Of a stretch of 64,000 bases of DNA, positions 16,992-24,658 are shown piece by piece. The translations under genes and the position numbers were made by a program. The notes under the pieces were generated by a model. That model had not been told where the DNA came from. It saw only the letters and a list, made by a program, of their open reading frames with translations, and made no database searches. Positions within the stretch are counted from its first letter, which is position 1. Every line of letters starts with the position of its first letter. The DNA is from Fibrobacter sp. UWR3 (GTDB lineage Bacteria > Fibrobacterota > Fibrobacteria > Fibrobacterales > Fibrobacteraceae): NCBI RefSeq assembly GCF_900143055.1, contig NZ_FRCW01000004.1:62001-126000 (forward strand), given 5' to 3'.

Positions 16992-16997
16992 AATATA
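16992..16997 (-). promoter_or_regulatory. -10-like TATATT, 7 nt before rsmE start
   Basis: Read on the minus strand, TATATT-CTATGCC-ATG has no Shine-Dalgarno sequence. A leaderless transcript is inferred. Confidence 0.5.
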
Positions 16998-17033
16998 AAA
17001 CTTTTTGCGGGTGTTTGCTACATTTATCGCATC

Positions 17034-17831
17034 GTGAAACACAAACCGGTAAAGGCAGTCGTATTTGATCTGGATGGCACGCTCTACCTGAGCGGACGCC
17101 CGTACCCGGGTGCTGTCGATGCGGTAAAACGCGTGGCCGCCCGCGTGCCGGTTTATTACCTGAGCAACAACACGAGCAAGTCGCCCGTTTTTTACGAGAA
17201 CCGCCTGAACGTGATGGGGCTCCCGCTTCGCGACGATTCCATCATCTCGGCGCTTTACCTCTCGCTCGACGCGATTCACGAGAAGGGCATCAAGAATGTG
17301 TATTTTTTTGCGAACCCCGAAGTCTACGAGTGGTTTGCGGCTCAGGACCCGAGCCTGAACCTGCAACCGTCGGTAGAGGATACGGAACTCGTTCTTGTTG
17401 CCTACCACAACAGTTTTGATTACCGCGAACTGTGCGAACTCAGTTTCCGTGTGCAGCGCGGGATTCCGTTCTGGGTGACGCACACCGACTTCGTGTGCCC
17501 CGATGCGAACGGCCCCGTGCCCGATATCGGAAGCTTTATGGCGCTTTTAAAAACGGCATACGGTGTAGAACCGGAGCGCAGTTTTGGCAAGCCGAACCCC
17601 GCGATGCTTGCGGGCGTGCTCAAGCATTATGCTCCCGAAGAAATCCTCTTCGTGGGGGATAGGCTCTACACGGACTTTGAACTGGCCAAACGCGCGGGTT
17701 GCAGGTTTGTACTGCCCCTGTGTGGCGAGACCAAGCGTGCCGATGTAGAAAAACTCGAGACCAAGCCCGAGTTTATTGTGGAAAGCGTCCGCGATATCGA
17801 CTTCGACGCCTTTCTTGACGGCCGCGCCTAG
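17034..17831 (+). CDS. HAD-IIA sugar phosphatase (NagD-like)
   Basis: The 265-residue HAD enzyme has motif I FDLDGTLYLSG (about 11-21), motif II YYLSNNTSKS (the SNN of NagD-like enzymes), a C2 cap, and the C-terminal FGKPNPAML and ILFVGDRLYTDFELAKRAG (motifs III and IV). Members dephosphorylate nucleotides or sugar phosphates; the substrate is unknown here. The start codon is GTG at 17034, after TTTGCTACATT with a 9-nt gap. It is divergent from rsmE with a 49-bp shared promoter region. Confidence 0.9.
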   Translation: MKHKPVKAVVFDLDGTLYLSGRPYPGAVDAVKRVAARVPVYYLSNNTSKSPVFYENRLNVMGLPLRDDSIISALYLSLDAIHEKGIKNVYFFANPEVYEWFAAQDPSLNLQPSVEDTELVLVAYHNSFDYRELCELSFRVQRGIPFWVTHTDFVCPDANGPVPDIGSFMALLKTAYGVEPERSFGKPNPAMLAGVLKHYAPEEILFVGDRLYTDFELAKRAGCRFVLPLCGETKRADVEKLETKPEFIVESVRDIDFDAFLDGRA

Positions 17832-17842
17832 GCCTGTTCTTG

Positions 17843-20458
17843 TTAGGCCTTCTGGCTGCCCGCCTTCTTGCTCTTTACGAAAGCGAATGTGCCGAGCCCC
17901 ACAAGCAGTATTGCCGCGAGCAGGCTCACCTTGATGCAGGCGTGGAACGGCTTGCTCCGGTATTCCATGCGGACTTCTGACTTGCCCTTCGGGATTTCGA
18001 CGGCGCGTAATGTGCCGAACGCCTTGTAGACCTTCGCGGGCTTGCCGTTCACGGTCGCGTTCCAGTAGGGGTGGTAGTTGCCTGCGACGACCATGAAGCC
18101 TGCGCGGTCGCTTTCTACCTGGAATACCTGCGTGTCCATCTTGGGGCTAGCGACAAGCTTTGCATACCCGTTTGCAATGCCGCCTTCGCCTGCATGTTCG
18201 GGCGTTTCGGAGAGGATGACCTTTTCGCGGTAGGCATATCCGTTCCGGAGGGATTCGATTGCCTTCGAATCGTCCATCGTTTCGGACTGCCCGTAGATGT
18301 AGGCTTCTCCCATGGCCGTCTTGATGGGCATGTACGTGGTACCCTGGCGGCTATCGAAGATGATGGCGCCCACGTTCATGAGGTCGAGGAACGGGTGGGC
18401 CGCATCGGGATTGTTGATGTTCAGGAGGTAGTTAGCGTTCTGCTGGCCGCCGCGGAACTCGCGGTAGGACGCAAGTTCGTTATCGTGGAAACCGTCGGCA
18501 TTGCGCATGTGGTACTGCGGGAACACGTTGCCACCGAGAGCCTTGTCGTGCGAGAGCGAAAGCACGCGCGGAATGTTGAGCGAATCGGCCTTGTAGGGGG
18601 CCTTGATGGCGGCAACGACACCGTTGTTCGGCTGCAGGTATTCGCCCGCGGGCACGTTCTGGATGAACGCCGCGTTGATGAAGAAGAGGTCTACCGCGGC
18701 GGCGATGGCGAGAATGCTTGCCTTGTACGCGATGGAACCGTTCCACTTGAATACGGCGAGAGTCGCCCCTGCAATCACGAGAGTCAGGATGAATCCCGGA
18801 ATCACGGTACCTGCGGTAGCGTTCATCACGATTTCGTTCAGCGGCTTGAAGTAGGGTGCAATGACCGGATCGTTGAGCAGGTTCTGCGCGCTTGCGAAGA
18901 ATAGCCCGACAAGTACGGAGCATACGAGGAGGCTTGCCTGCACTATGCGCGGGGTGCCGGGAAGCTTGTCCTTAAAGGCACCGATGAAGTTGTCGAACGA
19001 AAATTCCTTGCCCTGGTCGTCGATGCTCATGATTCCGAGGCATGCGATGGCGTAGAGCACGCTTGCGACGAGTCCGAACGGCCCGATGAAGAGTGTCCAG
19101 TTGTAGCGGGCGAACACGAAAATCACGAGGAGAATTGCGAACATGGCGGAGCCGTGCAGGAGGGCGCGCATGTTGCGTGCACGGTCGGCCGCGTCGTCGG
19201 AGATTGCCTTGAGCACGGGGCCCGCCATCATCACGAGCAGGAGCGGGAGCCAGAACATTGCCATGCCCGGTGCGCGGAAATTCTTGACACCCGGGAGAAT
19301 TGCGTACCAGAGCTTGAACAGCGGGGAATGCGCCCCCATGCCGTAACTGAGGGCGACGACTGCGCCCGTAAGCCAGAACGCGGCCCAGCGGCGTTTGCCC
19401 GGCAGGAAGAGGCAGAGGAACCCGAGGAAGGTGAGAAGTGCGCCCGCGTTGTTGTGGTCGAGTTTGAAGCTGTTGTGGCCCCAGTAGAACGGGCTTCCGT
19501 GGCTTCCCATTTCCGCCATCTTGCGGTAATCCTGCATGGAAACGTTTACGAAGGAACTGCCCTCGAGATCACCGCTCTGCGGGTTCTGCTCGTAGACGTC
19601 TACCCCGATGAATCCGGGAAGGACCATCTGCGCGAGTTCTTCCTGGTGGAGTGACCAGCTGGCGGCGTGCCCGATATTGGTGTGGTCGCCTTCGCCGCGT
19701 ACGGACTGCGTGGTAGTGTACAGGTAGGGCGGTACCAGCTGGAAGCAGCTGAGCGCAAGCCCGAAGGCGAGGCCGGCGGCGGCGAGCCCGATGCGCTTAC
19801 CGCGGGTCTTGAACGAATCGCAGTGGAAGAACGCCTCGTACAGCGTGTAGAAACCGGCGCCCCACAGGAACAGGTACGTGAGCTGCAGGTGGCTCCCGAG
19901 AATCATCCACGCGATGCTTGCCGCAAGCACGATGAGGTAGGGGAGGCTCCCGCAGCGGACCACCTTCCTGATGGCGAGGAGGGCGAGCGGCGCGATGGCG
20001 AATACCATCATCTTGCCGTCGTGACCGCCGTAGATATACGTGAAATATTCCGGAGAGAATGCGTAGAGGAACCCGAGGAGGGCGCCCCACCAGCGGTTGC
20101 CCGTGAGGTTCCAGGCCAAAAGCATGGCGCTCATGAAGGCGACCCACACGGTGAGTATGAACTTGAAGCCCACCGCACGTGCCGGGTCCATCAGGAACTG
20201 TGTCCACACGAGCGGGTGGTAGGCATCGGCGAACAGGGCGTCGATGGTAGGCACGCCACCCAGGCGGCTATCGTCCCATTCGGTGACGATGGCGTTCTCG
20301 GCACGCAGTATGCGGCTGCCGATGCCGTTCAGCTGGTCGCTGTTGAGCATCAGCTGGCTGTCGTCAAAAGCGAAACCGCGGAAAACGATGAGGAGAATTG
20401 CGAAGAAAAGCGCGGCCATCGCCGCAAAGAAAACGGGCTTCTTGTTCAGGAAATTCAT
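17843..20458 (-). CDS. YfhO-family polytopic membrane protein
   Basis: The 871-residue protein has a first membrane helix at 10-30, an extracytoplasmic loop containing DDSQLMLNSDQLNGIG, and about 12 further helices. A large extracytoplasmic C-terminal domain (VVAGNYHPYWNATVNGKPAKVYKAFGTLRAVEIPKGKSEV) and a last helix near 845-862 complete it. This layout is that of YfhO/GT-C-like proteins, implicated in modification of cell-wall polymers such as lipoteichoic acid in firmicutes; the role here is unknown. The stop is 11 nt from the convergent HAD stop. Confidence 0.85.
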   Translation of the reverse strand: MNFLNKKPVFFAAMAALFFAILLIVFRGFAFDDSQLMLNSDQLNGIGSRILRAENAIVTEWDDSRLGGVPTIDALFADAYHPLVWTQFLMDPARAVGFKFILTVWVAFMSAMLLAWNLTGNRWWGALLGFLYAFSPEYFTYIYGGHDGKMMVFAIAPLALLAIRKVVRCGSLPYLIVLAASIAWMILGSHLQLTYLFLWGAGFYTLYEAFFHCDSFKTRGKRIGLAAAGLAFGLALSCFQLVPPYLYTTTQSVRGEGDHTNIGHAASWSLHQEELAQMVLPGFIGVDVYEQNPQSGDLEGSSFVNVSMQDYRKMAEMGSHGSPFYWGHNSFKLDHNNAGALLTFLGFLCLFLPGKRRWAAFWLTGAVVALSYGMGAHSPLFKLWYAILPGVKNFRAPGMAMFWLPLLLVMMAGPVLKAISDDAADRARNMRALLHGSAMFAILLVIFVFARYNWTLFIGPFGLVASVLYAIACLGIMSIDDQGKEFSFDNFIGAFKDKLPGTPRIVQASLLVCSVLVGLFFASAQNLLNDPVIAPYFKPLNEIVMNATAGTVIPGFILTLVIAGATLAVFKWNGSIAYKASILAIAAAVDLFFINAAFIQNVPAGEYLQPNNGVVAAIKAPYKADSLNIPRVLSLSHDKALGGNVFPQYHMRNADGFHDNELASYREFRGGQQNANYLLNINNPDAAHPFLDLMNVGAIIFDSRQGTTYMPIKTAMGEAYIYGQSETMDDSKAIESLRNGYAYREKVILSETPEHAGEGGIANGYAKLVASPKMDTQVFQVESDRAGFMVVAGNYHPYWNATVNGKPAKVYKAFGTLRAVEIPKGKSEVRMEYRSKPFHACIKVSLLAAILLVGLGTFAFVKSKKAGSQKA

Positions 20459-20465
20459 GCGTGGA

Positions 20466-20471
20466 AATATA
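20466..20471 (-). promoter_or_regulatory. -10-like TATATT, 7 nt before start codon
   Basis: On the minus strand TTTTTATATT-TCCACGC-ATG has no Shine-Dalgarno sequence. It serves the YfhO-like gene; a leaderless start is inferred. Confidence 0.5.
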
Positions 20472-20551
20472 AAAATACCGCAGGCGTGTATGCTTTGCGG
20501 TATGGCAAAAAACGTCGAACCTGCGGCTCGACTGCGCTATGTACGTCTTGG

Positions 20552-20662
20552 CTAGTCGGCGGTGTTTTCGTCGACCTTGTTGTACTTGATGAGGCTGTAG
20601 ATACCGAATGCGGAAATCACGCATACGGCGACGAACACGACAATCTTGATGATTTTTCCCAT
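20552..20662 (-). CDS. 36-residue single-span membrane peptide
   Basis: The ORF reads MGKIIKIVVFVAVCVISAFG, then IYSLIKYNKVDENTAD. It has a basic N-terminus, one hydrophobic helix of about 18 residues and an acidic tail, so N-in topology is likely. AGGAAG sits 5-6 nt before ATG. It is too short for most gene callers. It lies between the ArsR-methyltransferase and YfhO-like genes on the same strand. No family was recognised. Confidence 0.6.
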   Translation of the reverse strand: MGKIIKIVVFVAVCVISAFGIYSLIKYNKVDENTAD

Positions 20663-20736
20663 AATGACTTCCTGTTTAATTCCTATTCTAAAATACCTTT
20701 TTTTAGGTAAAAAGCAACTGTTTTTTCAAAAAATGT

Positions 20737-21669
20737 TTAATCCTTCGTCAAAATCATGCAGATGACGGGGAGTTTCTTGTCCACCTCGTTCTCGCTCGGG
20801 ATGATTTCGCTTTCGAGAATCTTGCAGTTGAATTCCTTCATGAAGAACTCGAGCTGGCCGCGGTCAAAGCCCAGCCAGATGTGGCCGTGCGTGGTACGGA
20901 AGGATTCTTCCTTGTGCTGTGCGAGGTCGAGGAACGCAAGTGTTCCACCCGGCTTCAGGATGCGTACTGCCTCCTTGAGGGCGAGTCGCGGGTCTGTCGC
21001 GTGGTGCAACACCTGGCTCATGAGCACGAGGTCGGCGTAGTCGTCGGGGAGGCCTGTCTTTGTCATGTCGGCGACTTTCGGCGTGATGTTCTTGATGCCT
21101 TTCTGCTTCAGGATTTTCGTAAGCCCGCTGATGACCTTCGGGTCGTAGTCGAGCGAGGTGACGTTCTTGCAGCGGCTTGCGAGCATGAGCGAGAGGTCGC
21201 CGCCTTCGCCGCAGCCGATATCGACCGCGTTCTCAAAAGGTATCATGAGCTTGCTGAACAGGCTGATTTGCGCCTTGAGGCTTCCGCCCGCCTGGTTCAG
21301 CTTGTGGATTTGCCCCTTGGTCTGGTCGGTGCGTTCTTCGAGCACCTGTTCGGCACGGCAACGCAGGATATCCTTGTCGGGAAGTTCGCCGTAGGCGTCG
21401 CGGATTACGGAAAGCACGCGGTTGCTGAGCAGGAGTTCTTCGCTCAGGCGGTAGTAGGCCTTGATGCCATCGCGCCTGTCCTTGAGGAGGCCGCAGGCGG
21501 AAAGCTTCGAGAGGTGGCGGCTCGCGTTGCTCTGGTGGATGTCGAGAATATCCTTGATTTCGTTGACGGTAAATTCCGCAATGTCGAGGAGCATCAGAAT
21601 CTTGAGGCGCATCTCGTCGGAAATGGCGCCGAACAAATCCATCGTCGGGGTAATCGGTTCGCGTTGCAT
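20737..21669 (-). CDS. ArsR-family regulator fused to SAM methyltransferase
   Basis: Residues 1-95 are an ArsR winged helix: LFGAISDEMRLKILMLL, then EIKDILDIHQSNASRHLSKLSACGLLKDRRDG with YYRLSEEL in the wing. Residues about 140-300 are a class I methyltransferase: motif I AVDIGCGEGGDL, VTSLDYDP, ADMTKTGLPDDYADLVLMSQVLHH, ILKPGGTLAFLDL. The paired Cys of metal-sensing ArsR proteins is absent. Fusions of this kind occur in several phyla and have been linked to SAM/methionine-cycle control; that role here is inference. It is divergent from the PAP2 gene by 33 nt. Confidence 0.9.
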   Translation of the reverse strand: MQREPITPTMDLFGAISDEMRLKILMLLDIAEFTVNEIKDILDIHQSNASRHLSKLSACGLLKDRRDGIKAYYRLSEELLLSNRVLSVIRDAYGELPDKDILRCRAEQVLEERTDQTKGQIHKLNQAGGSLKAQISLFSKLMIPFENAVDIGCGEGGDLSLMLASRCKNVTSLDYDPKVISGLTKILKQKGIKNITPKVADMTKTGLPDDYADLVLMSQVLHHATDPRLALKEAVRILKPGGTLAFLDLAQHKEESFRTTHGHIWLGFDRGQLEFFMKEFNCKILESEIIPSENEVDKKLPVICMILTKD

Positions 21670-21690
21670 ACGCTATGCAATATAATTATT

Positions 21691-21696
21691 TAACTT
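21691..21696 (+). promoter_or_regulatory. -10-like TAACTT, 6 nt before GTG start
   Basis: TAACTT-TGGATT-GTG has no Shine-Dalgarno sequence. It is a weaker match than the others in this set. Confidence 0.35.
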
Positions 21697-21702
21697 TGGA
21701 TT

Positions 21703-22596
21703 GTGCCGGTTCGGATTTCGAAAATCATTTTTTTTGCGTTGGTGGCGCTGGCTGTGGCTGGCGTGGCCGCTCCTTCGGGTGAACCTGCGCCGATGCCTTC
21801 GGGTGTGCCTGCCCCGATGCCTGCTGATAAGGGTGGCGCCGGGACCCGCCACTACGTGCTTACGCTCGAAAAAGACCTGCCGCTCACGTTCTTTGCCGCC
21901 TTCGGGAGCATCTACGGTAATTACAGGCTTTCGCACATGGCGGTGACGGCCCGCGAGGACTTGCCGGCGCGTGAAGATCTTTTGCCCTGGGACCGCGCCG
22001 TTATGGGCCGCTACAACAAGATGGTCGATGACGTGAGCGACTGGTTTGCCGTACTCGGGGCGATGCCGCTTGCTTTGGGGGCAGCGTCGTGGTACCGGGG
22101 CGATGCCTGCGGGCGCGACCTTGCCGTATATTCCCTTATGTTTGCGCAGGCGCTTGCCTTGCAGAGTGCGCTAAACCTTACGTTTAGGTCCATGAAGTTC
22201 TGGCCTCGCCCTTACATTTATGCCGAGGATGGGGCGGGGGCGCGGGCTGCGGAAAGTGCCGAGGGCGAGGCCTACGGGAGCTTTTTTAGCGGGCATGCCT
22301 CGGCGGCGTTTACGGTAGCCGTGTTTACGGGCGAGTGGTTCTCGGAAATGTACCCGAATTCAGCCTACAGGCCGCTTGTGTGGGCGGGCACGCTCTCGCT
22401 GGCGGGCTTTGTGGGCGCGCTCCGTATCGCGGCAGGCAAGCACTACCCGAGTGACGTGGTTGTGGGGGCGCTCGCGGGTACCGGGATAAGCCTTGCTGTC
22501 ATAAGGCTACACAAAAAATCGGTACGATTTGGCCCGGTCGCTCTCTCCGGGCTCTGGGCCGGGCCCGCCTCCGCCGGCGCCGCTTTCGCGTTCTAA
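21703..22596 (+). CDS. PAP2-superfamily phosphatase
   Basis: The 297-residue protein starts at GTG with a signal or anchor helix and a Pro/Ala/Met-rich spacer (PSGEPAPMPSGVPAPMPAD). The three acid-phosphatase motifs are present: KFWPRPYIY (about 167-175), SGHASAAF (about 200-207) and RIAAGKHYPSDVVVG (about 245-259), with the catalytic His in SGH and KHYPSD. Such enzymes dephosphorylate membrane lipids such as undecaprenyl pyrophosphate or phosphatidic acid. About five hydrophobic helices support membrane location. The substrate is not known. Confidence 0.87.
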   Translation: MPVRISKIIFFALVALAVAGVAAPSGEPAPMPSGVPAPMPADKGGAGTRHYVLTLEKDLPLTFFAAFGSIYGNYRLSHMAVTAREDLPAREDLLPWDRAVMGRYNKMVDDVSDWFAVLGAMPLALGAASWYRGDACGRDLAVYSLMFAQALALQSALNLTFRSMKFWPRPYIYAEDGAGARAAESAEGEAYGSFFSGHASAAFTVAVFTGEWFSEMYPNSAYRPLVWAGTLSLAGFVGALRIAAGKHYPSDVVVGALAGTGISLAVIRLHKKSVRFGPVALSGLWAGPASAGAAFAF

Positions 22597-22746
22597 GAAC
22601 GCCCACTCCGAGCTGGGGCCCCTCCCGCGTGTTTTTTATACCTGTTTTTTTCTTGGCAAAAAAACAGTTTTTTTTCAAAAACGTTCCTTTTTTCATTTGC
22701 TTATATATATTATGGAAAAAGGTTTGTTACCCTCAGAGGTGTATTG

Positions 22747-23748
22747 ATGTTTAGATTTGTTGGCCGTGTGGCTGTGGCCTTGCTTATTGTTGCAGAATTT
22801 TCGCTTGCGGATACCGTAATCAAGGATAACCGCGACGGCAAAATGTACAAGACTCTTGCGTCGGGCAATTTGAACTGGTTTACCGACAATCTCTCTTACA
22901 GAAAACTGGTCTCGTTTACTGATAATGGCGGAGCGCCGTATTACAAGCAGTCAACCTGGAAAGCTGCATGCCCGGTCGGGACCCACGTGCCCGATATTCA
23001 GGAATGGACCCTTTTTGCGAAGGACCGCTTTACCGGCCCCCGTAAGCTTTCGAACGTGAAGTCCTTTGCGGGCAAGACGCGCGGTTTTTACGGCAGCGAA
23101 GATGCAAAGAAAATTCAGGGTAAGGATGCCGCCTATTTTGCGGTGAGTGACCCCAATGGCGTGCGCGCGATGATGCTCGACGTGAAGCGCGGTAATGCGA
23201 AAATGGTGGAACTCCCGGCGGGCGCAATCACTACGGTGCGTTGCGTGAGCGAGAGAAACTTCTACGCCGAAAAGAACGTGGACGAGAAGAAGATGATTCT
23301 TACCGACCCGCGTGACGGCAAGAACTACAAGGTGGAACTCCGCGACAACAGGCTCTGGATGGTGACGAACCTCAAGTTCAGCCTAACGAGCGCAAGGCAG
23401 TGCCTGCTCGAAGACACCACGTTCTGCAAGAAGTTTGGGCGTTTCTACAACTACAACGACGCCAAGAAGGCATGCCCCGCGGGCTGGCACCTGCCCGATG
23501 ACGGCGAGTGGCGTGACTTTCAGAAGGACCGTGAAAAGCTCAACTGGGAAACCATCGGTCGCGGCGGTTGCAAGGACTGGGACGGTTACTGCAACAGCGA
23601 ACTGACCGGGCACTACTGGTCCTCGACTTCCATCATGAAAAATACCGGACGTTCCTGGGAATTCAGGCGGCAGGCCAAGAGCATTGACCGTACCGACCAG
23701 AATGTGCAGAAAGGTCTTTATGTTAGATGCGTAACGGAGCTAAACTGA
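22747..23748 (+). CDS. Exported protein with two FISUMP-type domains
   Basis: The 333-residue protein has a signal peptide (VGRVAVALLIVAEFSLA). Two tandem FISUMP-like domains follow. The first, about residues 22-170, is degenerate: NRDGKMYKTLASGNLNWFTDNLSY, CPVGTHVPDIQEW. The second, about 180-333, is standard: DPRDGKNYKVELRDNRLWMVTNLKF, CPAGWHLPDDGEW, GHYWSSTS, GLYVRCVTELN. AGAGGT at 22735-22740 favours the ATG at 22747 over the TTG at 22744. It overlaps the next gene by 1 nt, so they form an operon. Confidence 0.87.
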   Translation: MFRFVGRVAVALLIVAEFSLADTVIKDNRDGKMYKTLASGNLNWFTDNLSYRKLVSFTDNGGAPYYKQSTWKAACPVGTHVPDIQEWTLFAKDRFTGPRKLSNVKSFAGKTRGFYGSEDAKKIQGKDAAYFAVSDPNGVRAMMLDVKRGNAKMVELPAGAITTVRCVSERNFYAEKNVDEKKMILTDPRDGKNYKVELRDNRLWMVTNLKFSLTSARQCLLEDTTFCKKFGRFYNYNDAKKACPAGWHLPDDGEWRDFQKDREKLNWETIGRGGCKDWDGYCNSELTGHYWSSTSIMKNTGRSWEFRRQAKSIDRTDQNVQKGLYVRCVTELN

Positions 23749-24539
23749 TGAACAAAAAAACTAGTTTGTTTAAAATGTGCGCTGCGATTGCGGTCGCGGC
23801 TTTCTTTACGGCGGGCTGTTCCGACGATTCCTCGGCGAGCTGTGCCGGGAGTTGCGTCGATAGCGGCGATACCATAGATATTCCCATTCCGGGTGGTGAT
23901 ACCGAGGGCGGTACCGGCGACGGTTCCGAATCGGCTGAAGCGAAATCGAGTTCAAGCGTCAAGACGCCTGCGAGCAGTGCGGGCGAAACGGCTCCCGAAA
24001 GTTCATCTGCCGGTGAGTCGCCTGCGGCATCGAGCACGGCTGATCCCGTGTCTAGTGCGGCGGAACCCGCTTCAAGCGATAGCAAACCCGCAAGTTCCGA
24101 GACCGCATCGGAAGACTGGCGCGACTACTGCCTGGAGGTGGTGAACGCGAAGCGCGCGACGGAAGACCTGCCGCCCCTGGTGCGCGCGACGGAAGAACGC
24201 GAAAAATGCGTGGTGACACAGGCTGCAGACGACATGGCTGCGAACAAGGGTCACGCGAATTTCGGTGACTGTGGCGAGTTTGCCCAGAACTCTGGCCCGA
24301 ACGTTCAGACGCAGTACTACAGTACCGAGAAGAAGATTGTCGATACCTACGTGAACATGATGTGGGATGACGAGAAGAAGCTCGTGACCAGCGGGGAACG
24401 TGACCCGGACAGCAAGGACGACTACCCCTACATCGGGCACTACCTGAACATGAAGAACACGAAGTACAAGTCGCTCGCCTGCGGGATAGCCTACAGTACG
24501 GACGGCAAGAAGGCGTGGTTCAACATGAACTTTTACTAA
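23748..24539 (+). CDS. CAP/SCP-domain lipoprotein
   Basis: The 263-residue lipoprotein has lipobox FTAGC (Cys about 24) and a Gly/Ser/Ala/Pro-rich linker with SSSS repeats to about residue 125. The C-terminal domain looks like the CAP (SCP/PR1) fold: VVNAKRATEDLPPLVRATEEREKCVVTQAADDMAANKGHANFGDCGEF, VDTYVNMMWDDEK, GHYLNMKNTKYKSLACGIAYS. One His of the usual CAP pair is in GHANF and one in GHYLNM. Surface location is likely; function unknown. It is translationally coupled to the FISUMP gene. Confidence 0.82.
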   Translation: MNKKTSLFKMCAAIAVAAFFTAGCSDDSSASCAGSCVDSGDTIDIPIPGGDTEGGTGDGSESAEAKSSSSVKTPASSAGETAPESSSAGESPAASSTADPVSSAAEPASSDSKPASSETASEDWRDYCLEVVNAKRATEDLPPLVRATEEREKCVVTQAADDMAANKGHANFGDCGEFAQNSGPNVQTQYYSTEKKIVDTYVNMMWDDEKKLVTSGERDPDSKDDYPYIGHYLNMKNTKYKSLACGIAYSTDGKKAWFNMNFY

Positions 24540-24588
24540 TCGTTGCTCGAGGACGAAACCGCTCGTTCTCGCGATCAATTTGAACTAC

Positions 24589-24620
24589 AAAAAAGGCCCC
24601 GGCGATTGCCGGAGCCTTTT
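24589..24620. terminator. Bidirectional terminator between CAP gene and fusA
   Basis: AAAAAAGGCTCCGGC-type arms (AAAAAAGGCCCCGGC / GCCGGAGCCTTTT) have an ATT loop. A and T tracts on both sides suit both converging genes. Confidence 0.85.
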
Positions 24621-24658
24621 AAGCTTTTGGGGCTTAGGGAGTAACCGCGAGCGGTCTG

